Positions 40,852 to 50,057 of a stretch of DNA of 64,000 nt are shown here, piece after piece. The DNA lies in contig NZ_JASHKR010000015.1 in the NCBI RefSeq assembly GCF_030056815.1, positions 1 through 64,000 on the forward strand. Reading direction: 5' to 3'. How positions within the stretch are numbered: position 1 is the stretch's first letter; every line of letters starts with the position of its first letter. The position numbers were made by a program, and so were the translations under genes. The stretch comes from Rhodococcus sp. IEGM 1379. Lineage in GTDB: Bacteria; Actinomycetota; Actinomycetes; Mycobacteriales; Mycobacteriaceae. Under the pieces are notes generated by a model. That model searched no databases. It had not been told where the DNA came from and was given only the letters and a program-made list of their open reading frames with translations.

Positions 40852-41244
40852 TCAGACCTTCTTGACGACGCTCGATTTGAGTTGCATCGGGCCGATTCCG
40901 TCGACTTTGCAATCGATGTCGTGGTCACCAATTCCCTGAACCAGACGGATGTTTCGCACCTTGGTTCCGGATTTGATGCCGGTGGGACTGCCCTTCACCT
41001 TGAGCGTTTTGATGACTGTAACGGTGTCACCGTCGGCCAGGATGTTGCCGACAGCATCCTTGATGACGCCGTCTTCTTCTACGGCTACCTCTGCCGGCGC
41101 CCACTCGTGCGCACACTCGGGGCAAACCATAAGGGCACCCATTTCATAGGTGAACTCGCTGGAACATTCAGGGCACGAAGGCAGGGTGTCTTCCACGTAG
41201 ATACCATATCTGCTTTCTCCGATGTCCAGTTTTTGCAAGCTCAT
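40852..41244 (-). CDS. yjdM: Zinc-ribbon protein YjdM (PhnA family)
   Basis: A 130-residue protein with an N-terminal zinc ribbon ('[11 protein letters not shown]' and 'VCPECAHEW') and the PhnA domain '[19 protein letters not shown]', '[20 protein letters not shown]'. Despite the old name it is not shown to act in phosphonate use. ATG at 41244 is preceded by 'AAGGTG'. About 16 extra residues precede the zinc ribbon compared with E. coli. It is divergent from tetR at 41309. Confidence 0.9.
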   Translation of the reverse strand: MSLQKLDIGESRYGIYVEDTLPSCPECSSEFTYEMGALMVCPECAHEWAPAEVAVEEDGVIKDAVGNILADGDTVTVIKTLKVKGSPTGIKSGTKVRNIRLVQGIGDHDIDCKVDGIGPMQLKSSVVKKV

Positions 41245-41282
41245 AACCGCACCTTGGAGAATATTTTGCACTTAGTGAAAGT

Positions 41283-41297
41283 TTGCAGTCTATGCAA
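41283..41297. promoter_or_regulatory. Candidate TetR operator
   Basis: TTGCA-N5-TGCAA is a perfect inverted repeat 12 bp before the tetR start in the 64-bp gap shared with yjdM, a normal place for autorepression by the TetR protein. Confidence 0.45.
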
Positions 41298-41308
41298 TTA
41301 TTGACGGC

Positions 41309-41941
41309 ATGGGCACCGAAAATTTGGGTCTGCGCGAGCGCAAGCGAATCGCAACCCGAGCATTGATCGAGCGCACCGCTGTCCAACTCGTACTCGATCT
41401 CGGTTACGACGCAGTGACCGTGGAACGCATCTGTGAAGTCTGCGAACTATCGACTCGGACGTTCTTCAACTACTTCCCGACAAAGGACGCGGCAATCGGC
41501 GGAATCGCAATCGAGGTTCCCCCCACCGCAGCAATCTCCGAACTCCTCTCTGCACATCGAGGCGACCCACTCCGCGGAGCACTCGCAGTCTTCGCTGAAG
41601 CGATGAAGATCATGGACGAGCGCCCAGACCTCCTTGTCCACCGAAAGCAACTGTTCGAGAGACACCCGACGTTGCTCCAACAGCATCTTGCAACGTTCCA
41701 CGAACTCGAAGACACGCTCACCAGAATGCTCACGCACGAACTGCTCGAACGTCCGGACACTCATCGACTACCCACTGACACGGACGCAGTCGATGAAGCT
41801 ACCGCCACGGTAATCATCGCCGGCGCAGCAATGCGATACGTCTTCCGGGCCTGGCAGAACGGTGAAAGAGACCGTCCGCGATCAGAACTCGTGGATCCAA
41901 CACTGACATTGATGTCCCAGATTCTCCGATCTGACCGATAG
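41309..41941 (+). CDS. TetR family transcriptional regulator
   Basis: A 210-residue TetR regulator with HTH 'VERICEVCELSTRTFFNYFP' at about residues 40-60 and a ligand-binding C-terminal region. It lies 30 bp upstream of an MFS drug transporter in the same direction, so it most likely represses that transporter in response to a substrate of the pump. Confidence 0.92.
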   Translation: MGTENLGLRERKRIATRALIERTAVQLVLDLGYDAVTVERICEVCELSTRTFFNYFPTKDAAIGGIAIEVPPTAAISELLSAHRGDPLRGALAVFAEAMKIMDERPDLLVHRKQLFERHPTLLQQHLATFHELEDTLTRMLTHELLERPDTHRLPTDTDAVDEATATVIIAGAAMRYVFRAWQNGERDRPRSELVDPTLTLMSQILRSDR

Positions 41942-41971
41942 TCCGTCCACCGATTTCGACTAAGGAACTTC

Positions 41972-43528
41972 ATGTCCACTCAAGAAGCTGCGACCGACGC
42001 AGACGAACTGGAAACCGCGTCGGATAAACGATCCATCATCCTGGTCTTTGCCGGATTGATGATCACGATGCTCCTGGCATCCCTCGACCAGATGATCTTC
42101 AGCACCGCACTGCCCACCATCGTGGGCGAATTGCACGGCGTCAATCACATGGTGTGGATAACAACGGCATACATCCTCGCGTCAACGATCATGATGCCCG
42201 TCTACGGGAAACTGGGCGACTTGATCGGCCGCAAAGGCCTGTTCATCGGCGCTATCTGCATTTTCATCGTCGGCTCGATTATCGGCGGACTGTCCCACAA
42301 CATGACCACCCTCATCGCCGGGCGCGCGGTACAGGGCCTCGGCGGCGGCGGTTTGATTCTGCTGGCGCAGGCGATCATCGCCGACGTCGTGCCTGCCAGG
42401 CAGCGCGGCCGGTACATGGGTGCGATGGGCGGCGTTTTTGCGATCGCAGCAGTCGCCGGTCCACTACTGGGCGGCTGGTTCACCGAGGGCATCGGCTGGC
42501 GCTGGGCGTTCTGGATCAATGTGCCACTCGGTTTGCTCGCGATAGCCAGCGCCATGGCATTCCTTCACTTGCCCAAGCCCAAGCTCGGCAAACCGAGCAT
42601 CGACTACCCCGGCATGATCCTCGTCGCGACTTCTGCAACCTGCCTCATCCTGTTCACCACCTGGGGCGGCAACACTTACGCCTGGGGCTCCGCCGTCATC
42701 GTCGGACTTGTCATCGGCTGTATTGTTTCCGCAATCGCGTTTGTGTTCGTCGAACGCCGCGCAACCGAACCAGTCATTCCCATGCACCTGTTCTCGGAGC
42801 GTAATTTTGTCCTGACCACGGTCGCCGGACTCGTCATCGGCATCGCGATGTTCGGCGCGCTGGCTTACCTGCCCACTTACATTCAGATGGTGACCGGCAA
42901 GAACGCCACCGAAGCCGGTCTGATGATGATTCCCATGATGGCAGGAATGCTGGTCGCCTCTACCGGCTCCGGACAGATCATCAGCAAGACCGGGCGATAC
43001 AAGATGTTTCCGATCCTCGGCACGTCGATCGTCGCCGTGGCCTTGGTTTTGCTCTCGAGGCTGACACCGTCGACACCACTGATCGTCTTCGGCATCTACA
43101 TCACAATCCTCGGCGTGGGAATCGGACTCGTCATGCAGATTTTGATTCTGATCGTCCAAAACACCTTTCCCGCAGCCGAAGTCGGAACTGCGACGGCGTC
43201 GAACAACTTCTTCCGTCAGATCGGCGCGTCCCTGGGTAGCGCGCTTGTCGGCAGCCTGTTCGCATCCCGTCTGACCAATATTCTGACAGAGCGATTGCCT
43301 GCCGCCGGCGGAGCTGTCGGAAACGATGAGAATTCGTTGACACCCGCAATCCTCTGGAAGCTACCGGCCCCGATTCGCGAGACCATCGTCGGTGCATACA
43401 ACGACGCCTTGGCACCGATCTTCATGTACATCGTGCCCCTGGTAATCGTCGCAGTCATCCTGCTGACCTTCATCAAGGAAAAGCCCCTCGCCACCACAAT
43501 CGATCGATCCGCTCCGCCCCTCGAGTGA
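41972..43528 (+). CDS. MFS multidrug efflux transporter, DHA2 (EmrB/QacA) family
   Basis: A 518-residue proton-coupled exporter with about 14 membrane segments. Marks are 'LDQMIFSTALPTIVGEL' (motif D1), 'GKLGDLIGRKGLFIG' (motif A) and 'GGWFTEGIGWRWAFWINVPL' (motif C region). It is in an operon with the TetR gene. Substrates unknown. Confidence 0.93.
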   Translation: MSTQEAATDADELETASDKRSIILVFAGLMITMLLASLDQMIFSTALPTIVGELHGVNHMVWITTAYILASTIMMPVYGKLGDLIGRKGLFIGAICIFIVGSIIGGLSHNMTTLIAGRAVQGLGGGGLILLAQAIIADVVPARQRGRYMGAMGGVFAIAAVAGPLLGGWFTEGIGWRWAFWINVPLGLLAIASAMAFLHLPKPKLGKPSIDYPGMILVATSATCLILFTTWGGNTYAWGSAVIVGLVIGCIVSAIAFVFVERRATEPVIPMHLFSERNFVLTTVAGLVIGIAMFGALAYLPTYIQMVTGKNATEAGLMMIPMMAGMLVASTGSGQIISKTGRYKMFPILGTSIVAVALVLLSRLTPSTPLIVFGIYITILGVGIGLVMQILILIVQNTFPAAEVGTATASNNFFRQIGASLGSALVGSLFASRLTNILTERLPAAGGAVGNDENSLTPAILWKLPAPIRETIVGAYNDALAPIFMYIVPLVIVAVILLTFIKEKPLATTIDRSAPPLE

Positions 43529-43556
43529 AACCCGAGTAGTCCGCTATTGTGTCGTG

Positions 43557-44153
43557 ATGCCACACGAACAGAATCCGACCAGATCCAAGCTCGTAGGTCT
43601 GGTCGGATTCTGTGTAGTACTGGCACTCCTGATTGCCGGCGGACTCTGGTGGTTCAACCGCGACGGCGACGCTCTGGCGGGCGAGAAACTCAACGCCTTC
43701 CCGACTGTCGACTACAGCGAATTGACCTCTGCGCAGAGCCAATTGGTGACCAGCCTGGAACAAGAATGGGAATCCGGCGACCCGGGCACCAAATATGCCG
43801 AGGGCGTCGAAGAGTCTTGGTGTGCAGACTTTGTCAGCTGGAACATGAACCAGATCGGTGCGCCGTTTTCCAACCCGAAGTCGAGTTCGTGGCGGATCCC
43901 CGGCGTGTACACGCTGCAGGAGTACTACGAATCCGTCGGATCCTTTGTACCGTACGGCCAGGATTATCAACCCAAGGTCGGCGACACGATCTTGTACAGC
44001 GGCGACAGTCCATTCGGTCAGCATGTCAACATCGTGCTGGTCAATGACGCCGGCACCCTCACCACCATTGGTGGCAACGAGAACAATTCGGTGATGATCC
44101 ACCGCATCGATCCGTCCGAAGTCGCTGGAATCGTCGGTTTCGGCGCGTTCTGA
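43557..44153 (+). CDS. Membrane-anchored CHAP domain amidase-like protein
   Basis: A 198-residue protein with one N-terminal membrane helix ('LVGLVGFCVVLALLIAGGLW') and an external CHAP (cysteine, histidine-dependent amidohydrolase) domain: catalytic Cys in 'EESWCADFVSWNMNQIG', His in 'FGQHVNIVLV', and Glu/Asn in 'IGGNENN'. It may cut peptidoglycan cross-links. ATG at 43557 sits in GTGATG. A 16-bp perfect hairpin covers codons 4-19. Confidence 0.85.
   Translation: MPHEQNPTRSKLVGLVGFCVVLALLIAGGLWWFNRDGDALAGEKLNAFPTVDYSELTSAQSQLVTSLEQEWESGDPGTKYAEGVEESWCADFVSWNMNQIGAPFSNPKSSSWRIPGVYTLQEYYESVGSFVPYGQDYQPKVGDTILYSGDSPFGQHVNIVLVNDAGTLTTIGGNENNSVMIHRIDPSEVAGIVGFGAF
43568..43613 (+). promoter_or_regulatory. 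Long perfect hairpin at the start of the CHAP gene
   Basis: Two 16-bp arms, 43568-43583 and 43598-43613, are perfect inverted copies around a 14-base loop. The structure begins 40 bp after the transporter stop and 11 bp inside the CHAP gene. It may end part of the tetR-MFS transcripts or hold down CHAP translation. Confidence 0.7.
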
Positions 44154-44159
44154 CTCCAG

Positions 44160-44445
44160 TCCTCCCCTTTCGGTGCCGATGGATCTTGCGTTGCTCGGAC
44201 GTGAAGTTAGTTCGTCACTTTTGTGCAAGGTGGTATCAGAAACGTAGGCCACATATTCGGAAAATATCAAGTTTCCGTCAGTGACCGATATTAAATACAG
44301 GTGAACATGGTTGTCGCGCAGTGCAATTTCCGGATGGACCCTCCAAAAGTAGGCAAAAGCGGGAACGCCGTCATCGCGACGCCGCTCCCGCACTTCACAT
44401 CACCGAATCTCAGGCACACTCATTCGAGACCCTCGCGCCGGCGTC
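44160..44445. other. Convergent intergenic stretch
   Basis: About 285 bp between the CHAP gene and the convergent secreted-protein gene. An imperfect GC-rich inverted repeat around 44359-44392 (arms GCGGGA and TCCCGC) may be the shared terminator. No gene was found. Confidence 0.5.
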
Positions 44446-45096
44446 TCAAGAGCCGTTGATCGACCCGGTAGACCCGCCGAAGATCGAACCCAACCAACTG
44501 CTCGAGCCCAGCGAGCCGGTTTCCGGAGGCGGATTGCATCCGGTGACTGTGACGGTGTGCCACGCCCGGTCGCCGATCCATTCAGGCAATTCGCTGGGAG
44601 TCTGCCCATTGTTCCCGGGCGGGCCGAGCACCATGCGGTACTCCACCGTGTGTGTATCCGCGTCAGGGTTGGGCAGCGCAGGATTCCAGCCGGCGATGAT
44701 GTTCTTGAGGTCCTGCGTGTAGGTCGCCGAGACAGCGGGGAGGCCGGAGAGCATCGTGCGGTTCTCGGGCGTATTTTCCGGCACCTCGTCCGGCCAGGTC
44801 GGCGACAACGCCTTGCTCGACATGTTCGGGGTACCGGTGCGATAGACATCAAATCCCACGCCGATATCGCGCCCAGCCTCGCCGTCGATACGCCAGTCGA
44901 TGGTGTAGGTCGTGACGTTGGTGTGGTTCTCGATGGTGAAATCTGCCTCGCAGGCGCCGCGGTCCGTGGCCCAGAAGTTCACCTGCGCATCCCGCTGACC
45001 GTTATCCGGTGGGGCCGCGCCCGAGACCGTTGAAAGGGCAACAAGCGACACACCGGCCACCACCAGCGTCACTGCGGCCCGCACAGATCTGTTCAT
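44446..45096 (-). CDS. Secreted protein of unknown function
   Basis: A 216-residue exported protein: signal peptide 'MNRSVRAAVTLVVAGVSLVA' cut near 'VSGAAPP', then a strand-rich domain ('ADFTIENHTNVTTYTIDWRI') with two Cys, ending 'GCNPPPETGSLGSSSWLGS'. The body looks like a carbohydrate- or cell-wall-binding beta-sandwich, but no family is recognised. The tail resembles that of the frameshifted gene at 39633. ATG at 45096 chosen as the start of the signal peptide. Confidence 0.7.
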   Translation of the reverse strand: MNRSVRAAVTLVVAGVSLVALSTVSGAAPPDNGQRDAQVNFWATDRGACEADFTIENHTNVTTYTIDWRIDGEAGRDIGVGFDVYRTGTPNMSSKALSPTWPDEVPENTPENRTMLSGLPAVSATYTQDLKNIIAGWNPALPNPDADTHTVEYRMVLGPPGNNGQTPSELPEWIGDRAWHTVTVTGCNPPPETGSLGSSSWLGSIFGGSTGSINGS

Positions 45097-45248
45097 GGGA
45101 TTCCTCTCGGTCACATCCCACCAGGCGCGGGAGTTGCCAAGAACGATAGCTGGACATATGCCACCAATAGACGGAAATCAGAAAATGCGGCTTCACTCTT
45201 ATCGCATGTAACCGATCCCCCGTCACAGCTAACTCCTCGGCGGCGCCG

Positions 45249-46496
45249 TCACGAGATCGCCGGAAAGTTAACGACATCGTCGTTGAGCGGCAACTGGTTG
45301 GTACGTTCTCCGGCATTCGGCCCTCTCACCAGGGCGTCGGTGGCCATTGATCCCACCAACGTGAAGCGATCGATTTCGTAGGGCACATTGTTGCCGCTCA
45401 GAGGTATCGCGGCCCGACTCACCTGGAAGTGCAGATGAGGCTCGGAAGTATTGCCCGAGTTTCCGAGTTTGCCGATCACCTGCCCGCGCGTGACTTTGTC
45501 ACCGACCTTCACCGACGCGCTACCGGGGATCATGTGCGCGTAGAAGGCGAAGTTGCCGTCACCGATATCGATGATCACGTAATTGCCACCGAGCTGATCC
45601 ACGGTAGCAACGTCCGGAACCTGTTGCGGCGTCTCCTCCGGCATCGTGGACACCACTGCCTTCACCGTGCCGTCGGCTACGGCCAGCAGCGGAGCGTCGT
45701 ACGACCGGTAGTTCTCGTTCTTCGAACCGTCACCGGTGGACGTCCCCACGCCTGCGACTGTGTCGATCTGCAAGAAGTCGATGGCAAAGCGCTCGACGGC
45801 ATTGATTCTCCCCGCTGAGGCCATCAGTGCCCCGCGATGAGACGAAACGGCGCAGCACCCGTTGGCCGCCAACCAGCCGTCACCGGCAAGCGGCGGTCCG
45901 ATAGTCACGGGTGAACTCGCACTCGTCGTGACCACTCCCCCGATCTGGGTCACCGTGTCCGGGTACTTTGCACCGAGGGCCGCATCCCGCTCGGCGGCAG
46001 GGCCGAATGTTGCGGTCAACCGATGCGTCACCTCGGCCGGAACGTCGGCGCGAGCGTCATACACATCGTCGAGCATCAACACAGCAGTGCGTCCGACCGG
46101 AATCTCGGTGAACGGCCCCGAGTAGTTCGGGACCAGCATCGAACGTGCCAGTGTCTCGTTCTTCGCCAGACTCGAAACCACCTTGCCGTTTGGTCCCCCG
46201 GCTAGCGTGTCGACCCGGGTTATGACGGCCGGTCGAGGCGAAACGTTGAGCACCGATATTTCGTAGGCGACATGAACGTTGCCGTCGGCACCCGTCACAG
46301 GAATCGGCTGCGCCCCAATAGCTTTGATCACCAACGGCGCCAGTATGTCGATGTCTGCGGGATAGCCGGGCGGAACACCGTCCTGAGAATTGACCGTCGA
46401 TGCCGGGGATACGTTCGATTCGGTGGAATCGACCGAGGACGAGCAGCCCGCCAAAAGTGCAACGGCCGCAACAAGAATGAGCGGAGCCTTACGCAT
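45249..46496 (-). CDS. M23 peptidase lipoprotein, second of a tandem pair
   Basis: A 415-residue lipoprotein (lipobox 'LLAGC') with an N-terminal immunoglobulin-like region (about 50-200) and a C-terminal LytM/M23 domain: 'SHRGALMASAGRINAVERFA' then 'ID', 'AFYAHMIPGSASVKVGD' and zinc-binding 'EPHLHFQVS'. It could cut peptide bridges in the wall. ATG at 46496 has AGGAGA seven bases before it; the ATG at 46511 overlaps the previous stop. Its paralogue lies directly upstream. Confidence 0.87.
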   Translation of the reverse strand: MRKAPLILVAAVALLAGCSSSVDSTESNVSPASTVNSQDGVPPGYPADIDILAPLVIKAIGAQPIPVTGADGNVHVAYEISVLNVSPRPAVITRVDTLAGGPNGKVVSSLAKNETLARSMLVPNYSGPFTEIPVGRTAVLMLDDVYDARADVPAEVTHRLTATFGPAAERDAALGAKYPDTVTQIGGVVTTSASSPVTIGPPLAGDGWLAANGCCAVSSHRGALMASAGRINAVERFAIDFLQIDTVAGVGTSTGDGSKNENYRSYDAPLLAVADGTVKAVVSTMPEETPQQVPDVATVDQLGGNYVIIDIGDGNFAFYAHMIPGSASVKVGDKVTRGQVIGKLGNSGNTSEPHLHFQVSRAAIPLSGNNVPYEIDRFTLVGSMATDALVRGPNAGERTNQLPLNDDVVNFPAIS

Positions 46497-46507
46497 TGTC
46501 GGTCTCC

Positions 46508-47755
46508 TCATTTAGGAAAGCTGATGACATCCAGATTGAGCGGAAGCTGATCGGTTCGCTCACCGGCATTCGGTCCCTTGACGAGGGTGTCGGTGACCGT
46601 CGAACCAACGAATGTGAAGGCGTCGATTTCGTAGGGCACGTTGTCGCCGGACAACGGGGCCGAGGCCCGCGAGATATGAAAGTGCAGATGGACCTCGGTG
46701 GTGTTGCCCGAGTTCCCCAGATTCCCGATTACCTGACCGCGAGAAACCTTGTCGCCCAGCTTCACTGAGGCCGATCCGGGAATCATGTGCGCGTAGAAGG
46801 CGTAATTGCCCTCACCGATGTCGATGACCACGTAGTTGCCGCCGAGCTGATCGAACGTGAGGTTGCTGTTTACCTGGTGCGGCGGCTCGTCCTGCTTATC
46901 CGATACGACGGCCACAACGGTGCCGTCGGCTACAGCCAACAGCGGTGCGTCGTAGGCGAAGTAGTCCTCGTTCTTCGAGCCGTCACCCCTGCTCGAACTC
47001 AGCTCCGGGTTATTCGCATCGATGCGCATCCAGTCGATGGCATAGCGCTCGGTGCCGTTTATCCGTCCACCGACTGCCATCATCGCCCCGCGGTGCGAGG
47101 TAATCACGCAACATCCATTGGCTGCGACCCACCCGTCTCCGGCGAGCGGCGGGCCGATGATCACCGGAGAGCCTGTCCCGGTCGTGACGGCTCCACCGAT
47201 CTGAGTCACGGCGTCCGGATACCTCGCCTCGAGTCCGGAATTCGGTGTGACGAACGCGCCGTACGAGGTGACCAAACGGTGGGTCACCTCAGTCGGAACG
47301 TCGGCGCGGGTCTCATAGACGTCGTCGAGTACCAGTGCGACAGTGCGCCCGACGGGAATGTCGGTAACCGGTACCGCCTCGATGTTCGCCAACAGGAAGG
47401 TACGAGCCAGCACCTCGTCCTTGTCCAGGCTCGCCACTACCTTGCCGTCCGGTCCACCGGCCAGTGTGTCGAGCGCGGTGATGATCGCGGGTCGCGGCGA
47501 GACGTTGAGCACCGATATTTCGTAGGCGACGTGGACCTTGCCGTCGGTACCGGTCACCGGAATCGGATCCGGCCCGAGGGTCGTAATGACCAGCGGCGCC
47601 ATCACGTCGGATTCCAGTGGATAGCCGGGAGGAATGCCGCCCCGCGGGTCCGTCGTCGTAGTCGATGCTGAGGTCGAGCCCGTCGAATCGACGGTCGTCG
47701 AGCACCCCGCGAGTAGGACGGCACAGGTGACGAAGATCAAGGGAGTTCTGCGCAT
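46508..47755 (-). CDS. M23 peptidase lipoprotein, first of a tandem pair
   Basis: A 415-residue lipoprotein (lipobox 'LLAGC') with the same two-domain layout as its neighbour and about two-thirds identical residues by eye. Zinc ligands appear in 'SHRGAMMAVGGRINGTERYA' followed by 'ID', and in 'EVHLHFHIS'. The conserved 'AANGCC' is present in both. Its end overlaps or nearly touches the next start, so the two are probably cotranscribed. Confidence 0.87.
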   Translation of the reverse strand: MRRTPLIFVTCAVLLAGCSTTVDSTGSTSASTTTTDPRGGIPPGYPLESDVMAPLVITTLGPDPIPVTGTDGKVHVAYEISVLNVSPRPAIITALDTLAGGPDGKVVASLDKDEVLARTFLLANIEAVPVTDIPVGRTVALVLDDVYETRADVPTEVTHRLVTSYGAFVTPNSGLEARYPDAVTQIGGAVTTGTGSPVIIGPPLAGDGWVAANGCCVITSHRGAMMAVGGRINGTERYAIDWMRIDANNPELSSSRGDGSKNEDYFAYDAPLLAVADGTVVAVVSDKQDEPPHQVNSNLTFDQLGGNYVVIDIGEGNYAFYAHMIPGSASVKLGDKVSRGQVIGNLGNSGNTTEVHLHFHISRASAPLSGDNVPYEIDAFTFVGSTVTDTLVKGPNAGERTDQLPLNLDVISFPK

Positions 47756-47966
47756 AGTGGTGTCCTAATCTCGCTGGGCAATTCCTTCCGGCATGACGAC
47801 TCGAGGGACTGCCTCTACCGGCTGCGTTGACTCGGAGCACTGAGCCTATGCTCGAAATGCCGGATTTTGTCGTGAATTTGCCCGGCAGCATCCACCATCG
47901 AGAAATCGGGCAGTCCGACCTGAGTTCTTCACCCTCGGCTTCACCCTGTGGCGCCGAGTTCTACCA

Positions 47967-48797
47967 TCATGCGGGCCCTGCCAGCGAGGTCGAGAACGGC
48001 GGAATCACGACAATGTCGAGGCATTGCGGTCGGTACGACGACGACGGGTCGTCCAGAAATCCAGTGACGGCCGCCGGACCGCCGCTCAACAACAGCACTG
48101 GAACGGTGCTGTCGGCAGGCTGCGCGACACGGTCCGGGACTGCCTCGACATTCCACGCCGCGCAGTCCCCCACCAGCCAAGGCAGCCGCGGGGTCATGCC
48201 CAGGACCGCGACAGGGAACTGCGGTAGCGACTTCTTCGCTGCACCGAACATGGCCTCGGCACTCGTATGTGCGACGGCTTCGCCGCAGAACACTCCGTAC
48301 GTCGGTCCCGACCCAACGAGCGGGACCGGTGAGGGTTGGACGCTCGCCAGCAACTGCGCGGCGGGAGTGACATCGCCGCGGGCGGCCGCCGCAATGATCG
48401 CCGGCATATCGACGAGTCCGTTGGCGGCCAACGATGCCGAGTTCACGAGGAACATCAATTTGTAGCCGTCAACCATCACGTCGACCGGCGGCCCATCCCC
48501 CGCCGTCACCGAGACCACCTGCGGGTGTGCATCGAGGTAGGTCACGGTTCTAGCCAGCGTCCCGACCAAGTCTGGAAGCATGGCCTGGCAGGCAGGGTGC
48601 GCGTCGCACGCAGACCCGAGTGCATCGAATCCCCGGGCCGCGTTGGGCCACAACGTGTCTGCGAGATTCATCTGCGGCGGCACTACGGAATCCGCCACAA
48701 CGGCGCGGATCCCGTCCGGGTAGTCGCGCAGGTAATGCAGCGCGAGGTCACTGCCGTACGACACTCCGTACACATCCCACTCCGGGATATCCAGGGC
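47967..48797 (-). pseudogene. Alpha/beta hydrolase (TAP-like) relic, truncated and internally deleted
   Basis: The frame begins with the nucleophile elbow 'IPEWDVYGVSYGSDLALHYL' without the N-terminal third of the family (oxyanion loop and cap). The C-terminal part reads 'PVLLLSGGPAAVTGFLDDPS', in which the segment with the catalytic Asp and His, normally between 'AVT' and the FLD-P region, is gone. Family resemblance is to SCO7095/TAP-type exported peptidases. It cannot be an active hydrolase. Confidence 0.7.
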
Positions 48798-48839
48798 CTA
48801 ATCTTCAGGACTGCACCCGTTCGATGCAGGTGCACTCGG

Positions 48840-49328
48840 TCAAGCGCCCAGCATGGCCACAAACGCACCGATGTTCGTGACCACTCGCTGTGCCTTTTCT
48901 TCCGACGTCAGATTCTCCTGGTAACGGTTGCCCGCAGACGGCCGCCGCTTGTTTCGCGCGTACAGCGGACAGGCCAGGTCAGTGCACATATACGTACCGA
49001 TGGTGTCGCCGCGCCGGCCGGCGTCACCGATCTTGGCTGCGCTCAGCAACGAGACTCCCCCACTACCGTGCGTCGTCAAGCAGATTGTGCACATCTGAGC
49101 GCGACCCGATTTCCCGGTTTGGTAGCGGAGCGCAATACCGATCAACTCGTCGCCCTGCGGAATCACCAGATACCCACGCCCCGGCATTGTCGGATCGTTC
49201 CAGCCGAAGAAGTCCAAATCTTCCCACGGTCGCCGATCCAAATCCCGTGGTACCGGAAGCCGCTTCGCCTCACCTTTCGAGCAATTGACGAAAGACCCGC
49301 GAATATCGCGTTCGGTAAGCGGTAACAC
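48840..49328 (-). CDS. FBP-domain (treble-clef zinc finger) protein
   Basis: A 162-residue protein of the family once called fibronectin-binding protein C-terminal domain. Four zinc-binding Cys are in 'CTICLTTHG' and 'CTDLACPLYARNKRR'. Related zinc-finger proteins bind EF-G in mycobacteria and protect translation from fusidic acid (FusB-type), so a ribosome-related role is plausible. Starts with GTG at 49328. Confidence 0.8.
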   Translation of the reverse strand: MLPLTERDIRGSFVNCSKGEAKRLPVPRDLDRRPWEDLDFFGWNDPTMPGRGYLVIPQGDELIGIALRYQTGKSGRAQMCTICLTTHGSGGVSLLSAAKIGDAGRRGDTIGTYMCTDLACPLYARNKRRPSAGNRYQENLTSEEKAQRVVTNIGAFVAMLGA

Positions 49329-49415
49329 GGTAGAACTCCGTTTCGGCTGGTGAATCAGTGCACCTCGACGCTACGCGGGGATCTTTACCTCGTCCAACGT
49401 ATTTTTCGATCAGTT

Positions 49416-50057
49416 CTACGGGTCCGTCTCGAGATCTACCACCAAGAAACTCTCTCGGTGCGGCCCGTTCACACGGTCCGTCAACTGGTACGACGCGAGT
49501 GCTTCTGGCGGGTGCGCCAATTCGTAGACCCGTTCCGTCCCGGACACGAACTGCCGTGACGCCCATCCCCAATTCGATCCGTGTGGCGGACGTGCATTCG
49601 GCAACATATCCGACACTATCGACACCAGTCGCAGACGTCGTACCAATCCGACGGTGATCGCGTCGGAGTCGAAATCCGTCCACACTTGCCTTGTGTTCAC
49701 ATTCTTGCGCGGAGTTCCCGCAACGAGGTTCAGCGGACCAGAGACTGCGACCTGCGACGGAACGGGAAGATCGGCATTGAACATAAATTGCAGGGCACCG
49801 ATATAGCCGATCGAAGGTTGCTGCAGCACATCAATTTTCGGGTCAGCTGTCAATCGCCGCAACAGCGGCTTCGAACTCGAACGCACGTCGGCGGTCAGTG
49901 ACCACGTTGGCTCCAGCGCAGCCCACCTTCGTGGACTGTCGGAATTCCAAGCCAACCCCCAGCGGACCGTCTCGCGCAGTTCTGGCGGGACGAACCACCT
50001 AAGGTGCAGCCCGTCGATCACTACGGGAGTGATCAGTTTCTGACGCAATTCCTGCAT
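49416..50057 (-). CDS. Uncharacterised third gene of the Hen1-Pnkp operon
   Basis: A 213-residue soluble protein starting 'MQELRQKLITPVVIDGLHLR'. Strand-rich with motifs 'WGLAWNSDSPRRWAALEPTW' and 'VRRLRLVSIVSDMLPNARPP'; no domain recognised and no zinc or nucleotide motif. ATG at 50057 overlaps the pnkp stop (TGATG); GTG at 50060 is also possible. Coupling to pnkp suggests a role with the RNA-repair enzymes. Confidence 0.7.
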   Translation of the reverse strand: MQELRQKLITPVVIDGLHLRWFVPPELRETVRWGLAWNSDSPRRWAALEPTWSLTADVRSSSKPLLRRLTADPKIDVLQQPSIGYIGALQFMFNADLPVPSQVAVSGPLNLVAGTPRKNVNTRQVWTDFDSDAITVGLVRRLRLVSIVSDMLPNARPPHGSNWGWASRQFVSGTERVYELAHPPEALASYQLTDRVNGPHRESFLVVDLETDP

